This document shows positions 27,501 through 34,350 of a stretch of 64,000 bases of DNA, one piece after another. The notes under the pieces were generated by a model. That model was not told where the DNA came from. It saw nothing but the letters and a program-made list of their open reading frames with translations, and ran no database searches. The translations under genes were made by a program, and so were the position numbers. Positions within the stretch are counted from its first letter, which is position 1. Every line of letters begins with the position of its first letter. The stretch comes from Fidelibacterota bacterium (GTDB lineage: Bacteria; Fidelibacterota; Marinisomatia; Marinisomatales; TCS55). The DNA lies in contig JAERSH010000065.1 of assembly GCA_016845785.1 (NCBI GenBank), positions 1 through 64,000 of the forward strand. Direction: 5' to 3'.

Positions 27501-28991
27501 GTTCAACTCAACAATAAGCAGGCGTATAATTTTGTCATCAACGTAAACGATAACCTTAAATCAACTCGATTTAAACGGGAAACCAATTGGCTCATATCCA
27601 TTGGTGCCAGCGTGGCTGAAGATAAACTGGTAGAAGATTTTGGATCGGTGTGGGAAGATTATCATGTTTTTACTGAAGAGTATATTCCAGGGGAAACCGT
27701 CCGACAGTACTTAAACCGCAAGCAAAATGAAATTGCATCGGGCGCCTATCCGGATCGGTGGCAAATGCGGTGGCTCCATTTTATTTGGAATGCGGTGGCA
27801 GCCTATATAGAATTTTGGAGACGAACCGGCCAAACACGAATGATTGCAGATGCATCCCCACGGAATGTCATTATTCCTGAATTTGATTATTATACAGGCA
27901 CGAGACTTGTCTCCATTGCCGGTCGAAAGAAAGCCGATTCCATTTCAGATGTATTGACGGCCCTCTATCAACAATTTATTTTAGAAACAGAAGTACAACT
28001 CCCGGGATTGAAAAAAATGGCGGAATGGGAAATCCTTTTTACGGTTGTCCTTGAAATTTTTGGGACTCAAGAAGGTAGTCGCCTACTCAAGACGATTAAA
28101 ACTTCTAACCAGACAATGCACTTGACGCCAAAACGGGTGAAGGCATTTCTGCAGGATGTAACCGATTTTGGTCTGTTGAGAAAACCGGTTGTCTTTGCAT
28201 CACTTCGGTACCAACGCTGGTTAGATTTGAACCCCGATGCCACACATAAGGCAAAGGGCATAATCATTCAGGATCTATATAAAGATTATAAACTCCAGCA
28301 GATGATTGAACGGTATCCGGAGACTCGGATTCGATTTTTTCTCATGACGGCCTTTCGGGATGCCAATCCGGATCTTGTGGTCCGCCTCAATACGCTCATG
28401 AATCAAATGCGGTCTGAATCCATTTCTGAAGAACAATTAGAAACGCATCTCCACCATATTCACGATGAAGTGAAATTAACTGATTCAGAAAAATATTTTC
28501 TAACGCGACTCGTATTTGAACATGTAGATGCCGCAGATTATGCAGAGTTAATTTCGCGAGATATGGGTGAAAAAGGCCGATTAGATCTGGTGGTACTGGT
28601 GGAGGATGCTTCCGGCCAAACATTTAAAATTCGTCCCCCATTTCATCCAAAAGAAGTGGCGCGGTTTCATCGATTACTCCTTGATGCAAAATTGGATGTT
28701 CAATTTGAAACGCATCACGCTTTCCTTCTTCTGCTTGATAATAAAGACCACATGGCCGGCGGTGTTTTTTGGAAGAAAACCGGTCCCGGGATTGCCCATT
28801 TAGAAAAGGTGGTCATCGCCCCTCACTATCAAAAAAGCCATTTAAGTATTCGTGTGGTTGAAGAATTATTTCAACGGCTTCGACTTAAAAAATATAAGTT
28901 TCTAACGGTTGGGTTTTTCCAGTCAGGACTATTTTATAAACTGGGTTTTGAAATTGACCAGAAATTTGGTGGATTGGTAAAAAGACTATAA
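24522..28991 (+). CDS. Giant multidomain protein: AMP-dependent ligase + HEAT-like + kinase-like + GNAT-like
   Basis: Reading is open from 24396 (1531 codons). I prefer the ATG at 24522 (MAEIQKMVQ, 1489 aa) because the upstream part is not protein-like and overlaps the divergent gene. Numbering below is for the long frame. Residues ~122-640 are a complete acyl-CoA-synthetase-like adenylation domain: YTSGTTDNPKG 281-291, YGMTEATGG 437-445, HSGD 502-505, VDRKKEIYKNSRG 517-529 and C-terminal Lys motif ~625-631. Residues ~780-960 are helical, HEAT-like. Residues ~1010-1180 look like a degenerate kinase fold (GSGHGKY; DASPRNVII in place of the HxDxxPxN loop). Residues ~1400-1531 resemble a GNAT acetyltransferase with VVIAPHYQ and GLFYKLGF. 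No carrier domain or signal is seen. Overall function is unknown; an acyl-transfer or protein-modification role is conceivable. Confidence 0.8.
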   Translation: MAEIQKMVQKVFIGQFNTDDLFASAQALIDSNERDAIHAFLEIGHLPNVNRVIAKDNNVDEWFHLLHQLIIQSNYDVAAMMKQRADRYGDKSLFQSISENEIIAHSYEDVWGAVQSIGSYFHGQLQDDDTVGIFTPNHFNGVLIDLACLTYGIRVVPIPMNLSPDHLDYVLDHAEITYLFLSSDRAKELLSEAKRNPTNLNTIQIDDSNQWNDFLTRCKKTKIINPPIKNLQSLATVMYTSGTTDNPKGIIFTQENIITKRFARALALPKIGPEDSFLCYLPLYHTFGRWFEMMGSIFWGSTYTFTESTSFKTLLRAFKIAKPSVFISIPKRWIQIQEQVAASIPIEKSDDAEIANVTNAITGGQLKWGLSAAGYLDPGIFKFFHQNNINLLSGYGMTEATGGITMTPPEDYEADSVGKTLPGIELKLADDNELFMRGPYVSPGYYKEGIAGSHTDGWFHSGDIFKEKRGHYFIVDRKKEIYKNSRGQTISPQKIENLFQDFEAIRSVFLVGDGKEFNTILLYPEPENDAVDLGEMSPEEIRTYFSSLVFSVNTFLPPYERIVNYAIIPRDFDHAHDELTPKNTYKRKNVLKHFSEVIDPMYEKNYISLIHGDYEVKIPNWLLREKSLTRGDIRWDGKQIREYELTEGLPLKWTKKSLRIGDYQYHTNETTVSVENLLRDPTLWIGNQALVDFIGDVGFRIVAFEPYRGFNVDHTSLPFQSHDQSISEAPPYPEGEPNTTTLHQAAHNLFESDDQHVRVALDYLRSAMDSPNHQPVIQDQLLRLVHHPDPSIWVRALEMLMPHINGDMFINLYRQSEDLEKMSAFDPSFIEEHHLEAMVRLLTQFRDSKKMKKDEIRLGKAFIHLMTELGLKHPKYLSRIRGELTLWMLVSENSTLSQLARANQTILNNGFRTWISELFDPSFDWAPVIQFDHNVDEPLQKIIEKSIRETTLIQESVFIFSKGERIQLTDIAPEGVWLTLLGSGHGKYVVRALVQLNNKQAYNFVINVNDNLKSTRFKRETNWLISIGASVAEDKLVEDFGSVWEDYHVFTEEYIPGETVRQYLNRKQNEIASGAYPDRWQMRWLHFIWNAVAAYIEFWRRTGQTRMIADASPRNVIIPEFDYYTGTRLVSIAGRKKADSISDVLTALYQQFILETEVQLPGLKKMAEWEILFTVVLEIFGTQEGSRLLKTIKTSNQTMHLTPKRVKAFLQDVTDFGLLRKPVVFASLRYQRWLDLNPDATHKAKGIIIQDLYKDYKLQQMIERYPETRIRFFLMTAFRDANPDLVVRLNTLMNQMRSESISEEQLETHLHHIHDEVKLTDSEKYFLTRLVFEHVDAADYAELISRDMGEKGRLDLVVLVEDASGQTFKIRPPFHPKEVARFHRLLLDAKLDVQFETHHAFLLLLDNKDHMAGGVFWKKTGPGIAHLEKVVIAPHYQKSHLSIRVVEELFQRLRLKKYKFLTVGFFQSGLFYKLGFEIDQKFGGLVKRL

Positions 28992-29016
28992 ATAGTCGTG
29001 TAATTATTTAAAGCGT

Positions 29017-29053
29017 AAAACGTAATGTGATTATGGTCAACTATTTACGTTTT
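29017..29053. terminator. Bidirectional hairpin between convergent genes
   Basis: AAAACGTAA (29017-29025) pairs perfectly with TTACGTTTT (29045-29053) across a 19-nt loop. It lies between the ends of the plus-strand giant gene and the minus-strand respiratory cluster. The arms are A/T-rich at the base, giving a short T run in either direction. The AT-rich stem makes it a modest terminator. Confidence 0.55.
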
Positions 29054-29059
29054 CCACTG

Positions 29060-29581
29060 TTAATATAGCATCCAGTAAATCATAACCCCCGTAACAGACA
29101 CATAAAGCCACAGCGGTAATGTAATTTTTGCAATCTTTCGGTGTTTACCCAATTGATCCGACCACCCTCTGTATAGGGTCACCAATGCCAGTGGAATGAT
29201 AATCGCTGCCAACACAATATGGGTTAATAAAATAAATAAATAAATCTCGGTGAATTCGCCAGTGTATTGTTTCGGCCCTGCTTTAAACCAATGATAAATC
29301 ACATAGGATACCAAAAAGGCACCAGACGTTCCAAAGGATGCGAGCATCACATTTTTATGGCGCTGCCGTTGTTTTTGCCGAATCAGTATATATCCATAAA
29401 CGAGTAATACAGTAGTGATGCCATTTAATGAAGCATTCACCAGGGGCAAACCTGATACATCCAATGATCCCTCAATACCCTCCGGACGTGGCCCTAAAAT
29501 CAAAAAGGCCACAGCAGCTGAAATTACTACGGATACGATATAGATGATCCGCAGCCAGAAGTTATCTTGATTGGGCTTCAA
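29060..29581 (-). CDS. DUF420 family membrane protein (oxidase assembly)
   Basis: This 173-residue protein has five predicted membrane segments and the DUF420 features: VNASLNGITTVLLVYGYILIR, HKNVMLASF and YLFILLTHIVLAAIIIPLALVTLYRG, with His residues suited to haem or metal contact. Members of this family lie beside cytochrome oxidase assembly genes, and one Staphylococcus relative (CtaM) is needed for active oxidase. Here it overlaps sco1 by an ATGA and ends the ctaA-ctaB-sco1 unit. An assembly role is therefore likely but not proven. Confidence 0.87.
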   Translation of the reverse strand: MKPNQDNFWLRIIYIVSVVISAAVAFLILGPRPEGIEGSLDVSGLPLVNASLNGITTVLLVYGYILIRQKQRQRHKNVMLASFGTSGAFLVSYVIYHWFKAGPKQYTGEFTEIYLFILLTHIVLAAIIIPLALVTLYRGWSDQLGKHRKIAKITLPLWLYVSVTGVMIYWMLY

Positions 29582-30159
29582 TTTTCTCCCAATAGATTAT
29601 TGATATCTTGTTTCAATTGTGTCATTTCTTCTGTTTTTATGCCGTTATAGTAACCGCGAATTTGGCCCTGTTGATCTACCAATGCAAATTTTTCGCTGTG
29701 AAATATAATATCTTCATAATCACCGATTTTAAAACCATCTTTAATTACATCCTGAACCGATTCCTCGGGGCCCGTAAGAAAATGCCACCGATTTGTATTG
29801 GCATCGTATCGGGATGCATATTCGGCTAATACTTCCGGTGTATCATATTCCGGGTATACTGAAATAGAGACGATTCGCACATCATCATTTTCTTTGAATG
29901 CTTTATGGACAATATTCATATTCCCCGTCATGACCGGACATGCCATATTGCAAGTGGTAAAAATGAAGTCCGCCACCCATACTTTACCCGCCATATTGGC
30001 TTTGGTAATGGTTTCACCATGACTATCCGTAAATGAAAATTCAGGAACAGTTCCTATTACAGGCAAGGCGGGAGTGTTATCAGATTCTTTGATAAAATAG
30101 GTTATGGCAAGAAAAATGGCCACAATACCATAAATGATAAATCGTGTTTTTTGGTTCAT
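29578..30159 (-). CDS. sco1: SCO1/SenC-type copper chaperone
   Basis: A 193-residue thioredoxin-fold protein anchored by one N-terminal helix (FIIYGIVAIFLAITYFI). It has the copper-binding CxxxC in FTTCNMACPVM and the distal His in IIFHSEKFALVD. Sco proteins deliver or reduce copper for the CuA site of oxidase subunit II on the outer face of the inner membrane. Two subunit II genes are in this window. The start overlaps the ctaB stop by four bases and the end overlaps DUF420. Confidence 0.93.
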   Translation of the reverse strand: MNQKTRFIIYGIVAIFLAITYFIKESDNTPALPVIGTVPEFSFTDSHGETITKANMAGKVWVADFIFTTCNMACPVMTGNMNIVHKAFKENDDVRIVSISVYPEYDTPEVLAEYASRYDANTNRWHFLTGPEESVQDVIKDGFKIGDYEDIIFHSEKFALVDQQGQIRGYYNGIKTEEMTQLKQDINNLLGEN

Positions 30160-31055
30160 GTTTGTAATCCTAAATCAATCATGATGATGATAAGTAATGC
30201 GGGTAAATAAAATACCGACGCCTTCAATAATAATAATGCGCTTTTGTGAGATCGATCTTTTGCCAAGGGGATGGCGGATAGAAAGAATGCACAAGAAATA
30301 ATGGTTACACCCACTAAGTAAATCGTGCCCAATGATCCTTCGACTACTGGTAGCAAAGAAATGGGAATCATCAGAAGCAAATGCCAAAATATCTGACGCA
30401 TGGTTCGAGCACCATCCGGTTCGATGACAGGCAGCATTTTAAAATTTGCTGCGGCATAATCATCCTTGCACATCCAAGCGATGGCATAAAAATGAGGATG
30501 TTGCCAAAGGTACATAATCCCAAATAAAATCCAAGCCATGGTGCCAATTTCACCTGTTGCTGCTGTCCACCCTCCAATGATAGGCATGGCCCCGGGGATA
30601 GATCCCACGGATGTATTGAGCCATGTAATTCTTTTCAATGGTGTATAAATAGCGATATAAAGAAAGGCCGTCAGTAAGGATAAAAAACCGGTGAGCATAT
30701 TCACCTGAGATAATAAAATTACACTCCCTACCACTATCATACTTACGCCATAAATAATTACACCTAATGGCGAAATGGTTCCTGCTGCAAGAGGCCTATT
30801 TTTGGTCCGGGTCATGAGTTGATCTGGTTTCCGTTCCAAATAATGGTTTAATGCACCTGCACCGGCAGATGTCATGGCTGTCCCCAATAAAGTAAATCCA
30901 AGCAACGACCAAGAGCCAATGCCATTATTCCCTAAATAATAGCCCAAAAATGTGGCCACCAATACTAAGGACAGAATATTCATTTTACTCAGTTCGAGGT
31001 AAATACTTAACGTGGATTTCGCTTGTTGTTTTTTCAGTTTCACTTCAATTTCCAC
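30156..31055 (-). CDS. ctaB: Protohaem IX farnesyltransferase (haem O synthase)
   Basis: A 299-residue UbiA-family prenyltransferase with about nine membrane helices. The first Asp-rich active-site region is NHYLERKPDQLMTRTKNRPLAAG (~72-94), the motif that distinguishes haem O synthases, and the second conserved loop contains the WKDDYAAANFKMLPV-like stretch MCKDDYAAANFKMLPV. It attaches a farnesyl group to haem B to make haem O, the substrate of the CtaA encoded just upstream. The reading frame overlaps the end of ctaA by 16 bases. Its presence fits haem A-containing oxidases. Confidence 0.95.
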   Translation of the reverse strand: MEIEVKLKKQQAKSTLSIYLELSKMNILSLVLVATFLGYYLGNNGIGSWSLLGFTLLGTAMTSAGAGALNHYLERKPDQLMTRTKNRPLAAGTISPLGVIIYGVSMIVVGSVILLSQVNMLTGFLSLLTAFLYIAIYTPLKRITWLNTSVGSIPGAMPIIGGWTAATGEIGTMAWILFGIMYLWQHPHFYAIAWMCKDDYAAANFKMLPVIEPDGARTMRQIFWHLLLMIPISLLPVVEGSLGTIYLVGVTIISCAFFLSAIPLAKDRSHKSALLLLKASVFYLPALLIIIMIDLGLQT

Positions 31056-32029
31056 TCAATCATTTTTAGTGAATTTACTTTTAATAATAATAGGGTGCAC
31101 AACCCCAACAATGCTGCACCCGTCACCACATGAAAACTTGCAATATAAGGGGCGCGAACAGTAAGAACCGTTAATGCGCCCAATGAAAATTGAATCATCA
31201 AAATGGCAATGATACTTAATAATGTGGATCGACCTAATTGACCTTCATTAATCGCAGAACCATGCTTGAAGTAGAAATAACCAATGATGCCTGTAACAAT
31301 CACTGCACCCAATCGATGCATAAAGTGGATGATGACCTGTCCTTTTGAAACGGGGTCTATATCCAGATCGAATAAGACCGCATTTATATTTTCAACCATC
31401 GTACTAGAAAAAGTAGGAAACCACAAGCCGCCCATGGTGGGGAAATCGGGAATGGCCAATCCGGAAGCAGTGTGGCGCATGAGTGCCCCTAATATCAATT
31501 GAATGTATACAGCACCACCCATGACCATCGCTCCCTTCCGAATGGATAGCTCTAATCCGGCCTCCATGCGATGCTGCCATTCTGAAGATAAACTGTAAGC
31601 GATGAGGATGGTCATGATAAAAAAAGTCTGGGCCAAAATACCATGCATGATGGATACAGGTGGCGGTAAAAAGAAAAGAACAGTAATCCCACCGAACAGA
31701 CCTTGAATAATGACCATTGCCAATGCAGCATACCCTAGTTTTTTCAACCAATCGGGATGGTTTGAAAATCCCAACCATATGGCTTGCATCATCGTGAAAA
31801 AGCCCACAATAGTAGCAATCATCCGGTGGCCGTGTTCATAGAATATACCCCCCACCATATCAGATAATGGAAAGGCAAACATTTGTTTTCCATAGGTGGT
31901 TGGCCAGTCGGGAACCGACAACCCCACTTCGTGGCTTTTCACCAATGCACCTGCAAAAATGAGGAACAAGGTAGAAAAAACAGTCAGTTTGGAAAGGCGT
32001 CTAAGCCAGATATTGGATGGTGAATTCAT
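31040..32029 (-). CDS. ctaA: Haem A synthase (COX15/CtaA)
   Basis: This 329-residue membrane protein has eight helices in two similar halves. The first half has KSHEVGLSVPDWPTTYGKQM with the conserved Glu, and paired His residues occur in YEHGHRM and in the second half (MRHTASGLAIPDFPT, FMHRLGAV). It oxidises the methyl group of haem O to give haem A for the aa3-type oxidases encoded next door. It starts just below the terminator of oxidase cluster 1, so it needs its own promoter in 32030-32100, where I see only AT-rich sequence. Confidence 0.94.
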   Translation of the reverse strand: MNSPSNIWLRRLSKLTVFSTLFLIFAGALVKSHEVGLSVPDWPTTYGKQMFAFPLSDMVGGIFYEHGHRMIATIVGFFTMMQAIWLGFSNHPDWLKKLGYAALAMVIIQGLFGGITVLFFLPPPVSIMHGILAQTFFIMTILIAYSLSSEWQHRMEAGLELSIRKGAMVMGGAVYIQLILGALMRHTASGLAIPDFPTMGGLWFPTFSSTMVENINAVLFDLDIDPVSKGQVIIHFMHRLGAVIVTGIIGYFYFKHGSAINEGQLGRSTLLSIIAILMIQFSLGALTVLTVRAPYIASFHVVTGAALLGLCTLLLLKVNSLKMIEWKLK

Positions 32030-32100
32030 CTTTGATTTTTTCCCCCGAAAACAGACATCAAATTTACAATTGACTACTGATTATTCCCTTTATTAATCCC

Positions 32101-32142
32101 AATAAAAAACCCCTATTTATTCAATCGAATGCTTAGGGGTTT
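32101..32142 (-). terminator. Rho-independent terminator of oxidase cluster 1
   Basis: AACCCCTA (32108-32115) pairs with TAGGGGTT (32134-32141) around an 18-nt loop. On the minus strand the stem is followed by TTTTATT. It lies 27 bp after the subunit II stop and ends the coxI-III-IV-x-x-II unit ahead of ctaA. Confidence 0.75.
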
Positions 32143-32168
32143 CCAAGATTTATATAATGACCTGTGGA

Positions 32169-33008
32169 TTACCAGTCTTCGTCGTCACCCCAATCATCTT
32201 CATCATCTTCAACGATATATTGCTTTTGTTCTTCTAACCAAGCCGCATAACCTTCATCGTCGTGGATGGTCAAAAATCCCTTCATTCGGTAATGACCCAA
32301 TCCGCACAATTGTGCGCAAGATATTTCAAATCCTTGGCCTTCTCTTGCTGTGCCCACCGTTGTCTTTAAGAATTCTTCTGTCGTCATGGTGGCTTCAAAC
32401 CAAACAGGAATTTCCATCCCCGGGATGGCATCCTGCTTTACGCGCAATTCCGTCAGACCAAAACTGTGAATTACATCTTTTGATGATAAGGAAATATTAA
32501 TAGGCGTATTCACAGGGATATGGAGTTGGTTAATGGTGAAAATATCATCCTTGGCAAATTCATCACTGCGATCTAAACCGATGGGGTTTTCCGCTTCATC
32601 CACCAAGTCGGCAGATGTTTTACCGAAGACACCATCATCACCGGGATAATGAATATTCCATGCAAATTGCTGGGCAACCACACGAATCTGCACCGCATCA
32701 GGGCCTTTGGGTACATCATTCACACGGCTGGCCCAAATGGGGAAAGCAAAACCAAATAATAGTACAACCTCAATGACGGCTACCCCTGCTTCTATGTAAG
32801 AAGAAAAGTGGCTCTTTACCCCATGGTAGTCCGCTTTTGGATTGCTGGATGCTTTAAATTTATTTAAGGCATAAATGAAGTAGGCACCCCAACCGACAAA
32901 TAAAATGAGCATTAGCCAATGAATAAGCGAGATAATATTATCAATCGCTGGCCCTTGAGTTGATGCTGCCACCGATGGCAGTCCTAAATTTCTAAGCAGT
33001 TCTAACAC
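32169..33008 (-). CDS. coxB: Cytochrome c oxidase subunit II (cluster 1)
   Basis: This 279-residue subunit has two N-terminal membrane helices and a periplasmic cupredoxin domain. The binuclear CuA ligands are complete: the first His in DVIHSFGL, and CAQLCGLGHYRM (Cys-x3-Cys-x3-His-x2-Met). There is no fused cytochrome c domain, so it is aa3-type in form. The C-terminus is an odd acidic tail with tryptophans (VEDDEDDWGDDEDW), also found in the cluster 2 subunit. The protein accepts electrons from a cytochrome c, here probably one reduced by alternative complex III. It is the last gene of cluster 1 and is followed by a terminator. Confidence 0.95.
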   Translation of the reverse strand: MLELLRNLGLPSVAASTQGPAIDNIISLIHWLMLILFVGWGAYFIYALNKFKASSNPKADYHGVKSHFSSYIEAGVAVIEVVLLFGFAFPIWASRVNDVPKGPDAVQIRVVAQQFAWNIHYPGDDGVFGKTSADLVDEAENPIGLDRSDEFAKDDIFTINQLHIPVNTPINISLSSKDVIHSFGLTELRVKQDAIPGMEIPVWFEATMTTEEFLKTTVGTAREGQGFEISCAQLCGLGHYRMKGFLTIHDDEGYAAWLEEQKQYIVEDDEDDWGDDEDW

Positions 33009-33025
33009 CGAAGATTTCCTCCGAA

Positions 33026-33265
33026 TTAATTCTCTTTATTTTTTAATGATTCAGCATATTTCTGAGCACGGCGACGCAATACATAAATGGATGATCCAAA
33101 TCCACCCAAGACCCCTCCCGTAATACCCAACATGGCAATGATGGCTTTGTTCATCCCTTGGGTTGCCGCCGCATTGGGATTCCCAAAACAAGTGGCACAA
33201 GAATATCCCACTTCAGGCAGGAATGCCACAATAAGGGTCAATGCCATAATGATTGTCTTTTTCAT
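33026..33265 (-). CDS. Small exported CxxC membrane protein of the oxidase operon
   Basis: This 79-residue protein has a signal-like N-terminus ending at YSCATCFGNPNAAATQGM, where a CxxC would sit at the mature N-terminus, then one membrane helix (~43-65) and a basic tail (LRRRAQKYAES). It is sandwiched between a 58-aa membrane peptide and subunit II, with a TAATG overlap at its start. The same plan recurs in oxidase cluster 2 (36682-36861). Small CxxC proteins of this kind accompany oxidase operons in several phyla. A role in copper delivery or disulfide chemistry for CuA is a guess from context. Confidence 0.75.
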   Translation of the reverse strand: MKKTIIMALTLIVAFLPEVGYSCATCFGNPNAAATQGMNKAIIAMLGITGGVLGGFGSSIYVLRRRAQKYAESLKNKEN

Positions 33266-33441
33266 TAGCTGATTGTTTTAAATTTTTTCAGTACCTGAAT
33301 ACCGTACACAACCAATCCGCCTCCTGCAAAAAAGGAAAGCACCCCTAGCCATAATGATTCATTTAATCCCCAAATACCCAACCAAATGGTTGTGGCTATG
33401 GCAAGAATGATGAATAGGATATGGAATGATTTGATCGACAT
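33265..33441 (-). CDS. Small two-helix membrane protein in oxidase operon
   Basis: A 58-residue peptide found by reading the gap between subunit IV and the CxxC protein. It has two hydrophobic helices (FHILFIILAIATTIWLGIWG and LWLGVLSFFAGGGLVVYGI) and a short basic C-terminus. Its ATG is one base after the subunit IV stop and its TAA overlaps the next ATG, so it is clearly a translated member of the operon. It may be an accessory oxidase subunit. I recognise no named family. Confidence 0.75.
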   Translation of the reverse strand: MSIKSFHILFIILAIATTIWLGIWGLNESLWLGVLSFFAGGGLVVYGIQVLKKFKTIS

Positions 33442-33442
33442 T

Positions 33443-33745
33443 TTATACCTGTGTTTGTGCCAAACTGGTACTTAAAGGTAAAAATAGCAGTACCAAAAAC
33501 ATGGCCACTGTTGCAAGCAAGGTCCAATAGATGGTGATTTTTTCATCAATCAAATGCATAAAATAACATGCCACCAATGATCCTTTTATGCTGGCCACAA
33601 TCAGTGCCAAAACGATACCACCTGTCACACCTAAATCCAGATATGAAATGCCAACGGTGACTACGGTCAAAAAGGCCAATGCCACGAAAACCATGACATA
33701 GGTTTTAATGTGATGTTTTACTTCTTCAGGCGTCATATTTGCCAT
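33443..33745 (-). CDS. Cytochrome c oxidase subunit IV (cluster 1)
   Basis: This 100-residue protein has three membrane helices and the prokaryotic COX4 pattern: a short charged N-terminus (PEEVKHHIKTYVMVFVAL), LALIVASIKGSLVACYFMHL in the middle and a final helix. The KxxLVxxxFMHL motif is the best family marker. Subunit IV stabilises the oxidase and is not catalytic. It lies nine bases after subunit III and one base before the 58-aa membrane protein gene. Confidence 0.88.
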   Translation of the reverse strand: MANMTPEEVKHHIKTYVMVFVALAFLTVVTVGISYLDLGVTGGIVLALIVASIKGSLVACYFMHLIDEKITIYWTLLATVAMFLVLLFLPLSTSLAQTQV

Positions 33746-33754
33746 ATCAATTCC

Positions 33755-34345
33755 TTACAATAAGTAGAGGACCGGGAACAAGAATATCCATACCAGATCC
33801 ACAAAGTGCCAATAAAGTCCCACAATTTCAATCCGGTTTGTAAACCGTCCCGGATCGGTCTCCCACATCTTCGCGCCGGGCATCCAATAAAAGAATATGA
33901 CCACAATTCCACCAATCACATGAAGTACATGAAGGCCAGTCATGGTAAAATAAATGCCCAGAAAGTTATTGGTGGAGGGAAAATATCCGTGGTGAAACTT
34001 TGAAGTGTATTCAAAATATTTAACCACTAAAAAGCCCAATGCCAACAAGAGTGTAATGCCTGCATACATTTTGAACTTTTTAAAATCATTCAACTTGAGC
34101 GATGCCCAACTCATGACCATGGTCACAGATGACGTAATCAAAAACATGGTGTTTAGTGTCGCTAAAGGTACACTCAAATATTCAGCACCCATGGGCCAAT
34201 TATCAACACCCGTTCTCAAAAAGATATAGGCAGAAAATAGCCCACCAAATAACATGACCTCTGACGCCAAAAAGAGCCAGACGCCCAATTTCCCATTATA
34301 AAGTCCTGTATCCGGACGGTTTTTAACGGTATAAGGGATATCCAT
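33755..34345 (-). CDS. coxC: Cytochrome c oxidase subunit III (cluster 1)
   Basis: A 196-residue five-helix subunit III of the short bacterial type (no first two helices of the mitochondrial form). Characteristic blocks are GVWLFLASEVMLFGGLFSAYIFLR, TGLHVLHVIGG and GLYWHFVDLVWIFLFPVLYLL. Subunit III supports sustained turnover and proton uptake. It lies five bases after subunit I. Its C-terminal EIVGLYWHFVDL is nearly identical to that of the cluster 2 protein at 37155, so these two are the true paralogues. Confidence 0.95.
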   Translation of the reverse strand: MDIPYTVKNRPDTGLYNGKLGVWLFLASEVMLFGGLFSAYIFLRTGVDNWPMGAEYLSVPLATLNTMFLITSSVTMVMSWASLKLNDFKKFKMYAGITLLLALGFLVVKYFEYTSKFHHGYFPSTNNFLGIYFTMTGLHVLHVIGGIVVIFFYWMPGAKMWETDPGRFTNRIEIVGLYWHFVDLVWIFLFPVLYLL

Positions 34346-34350
34346 AAATC

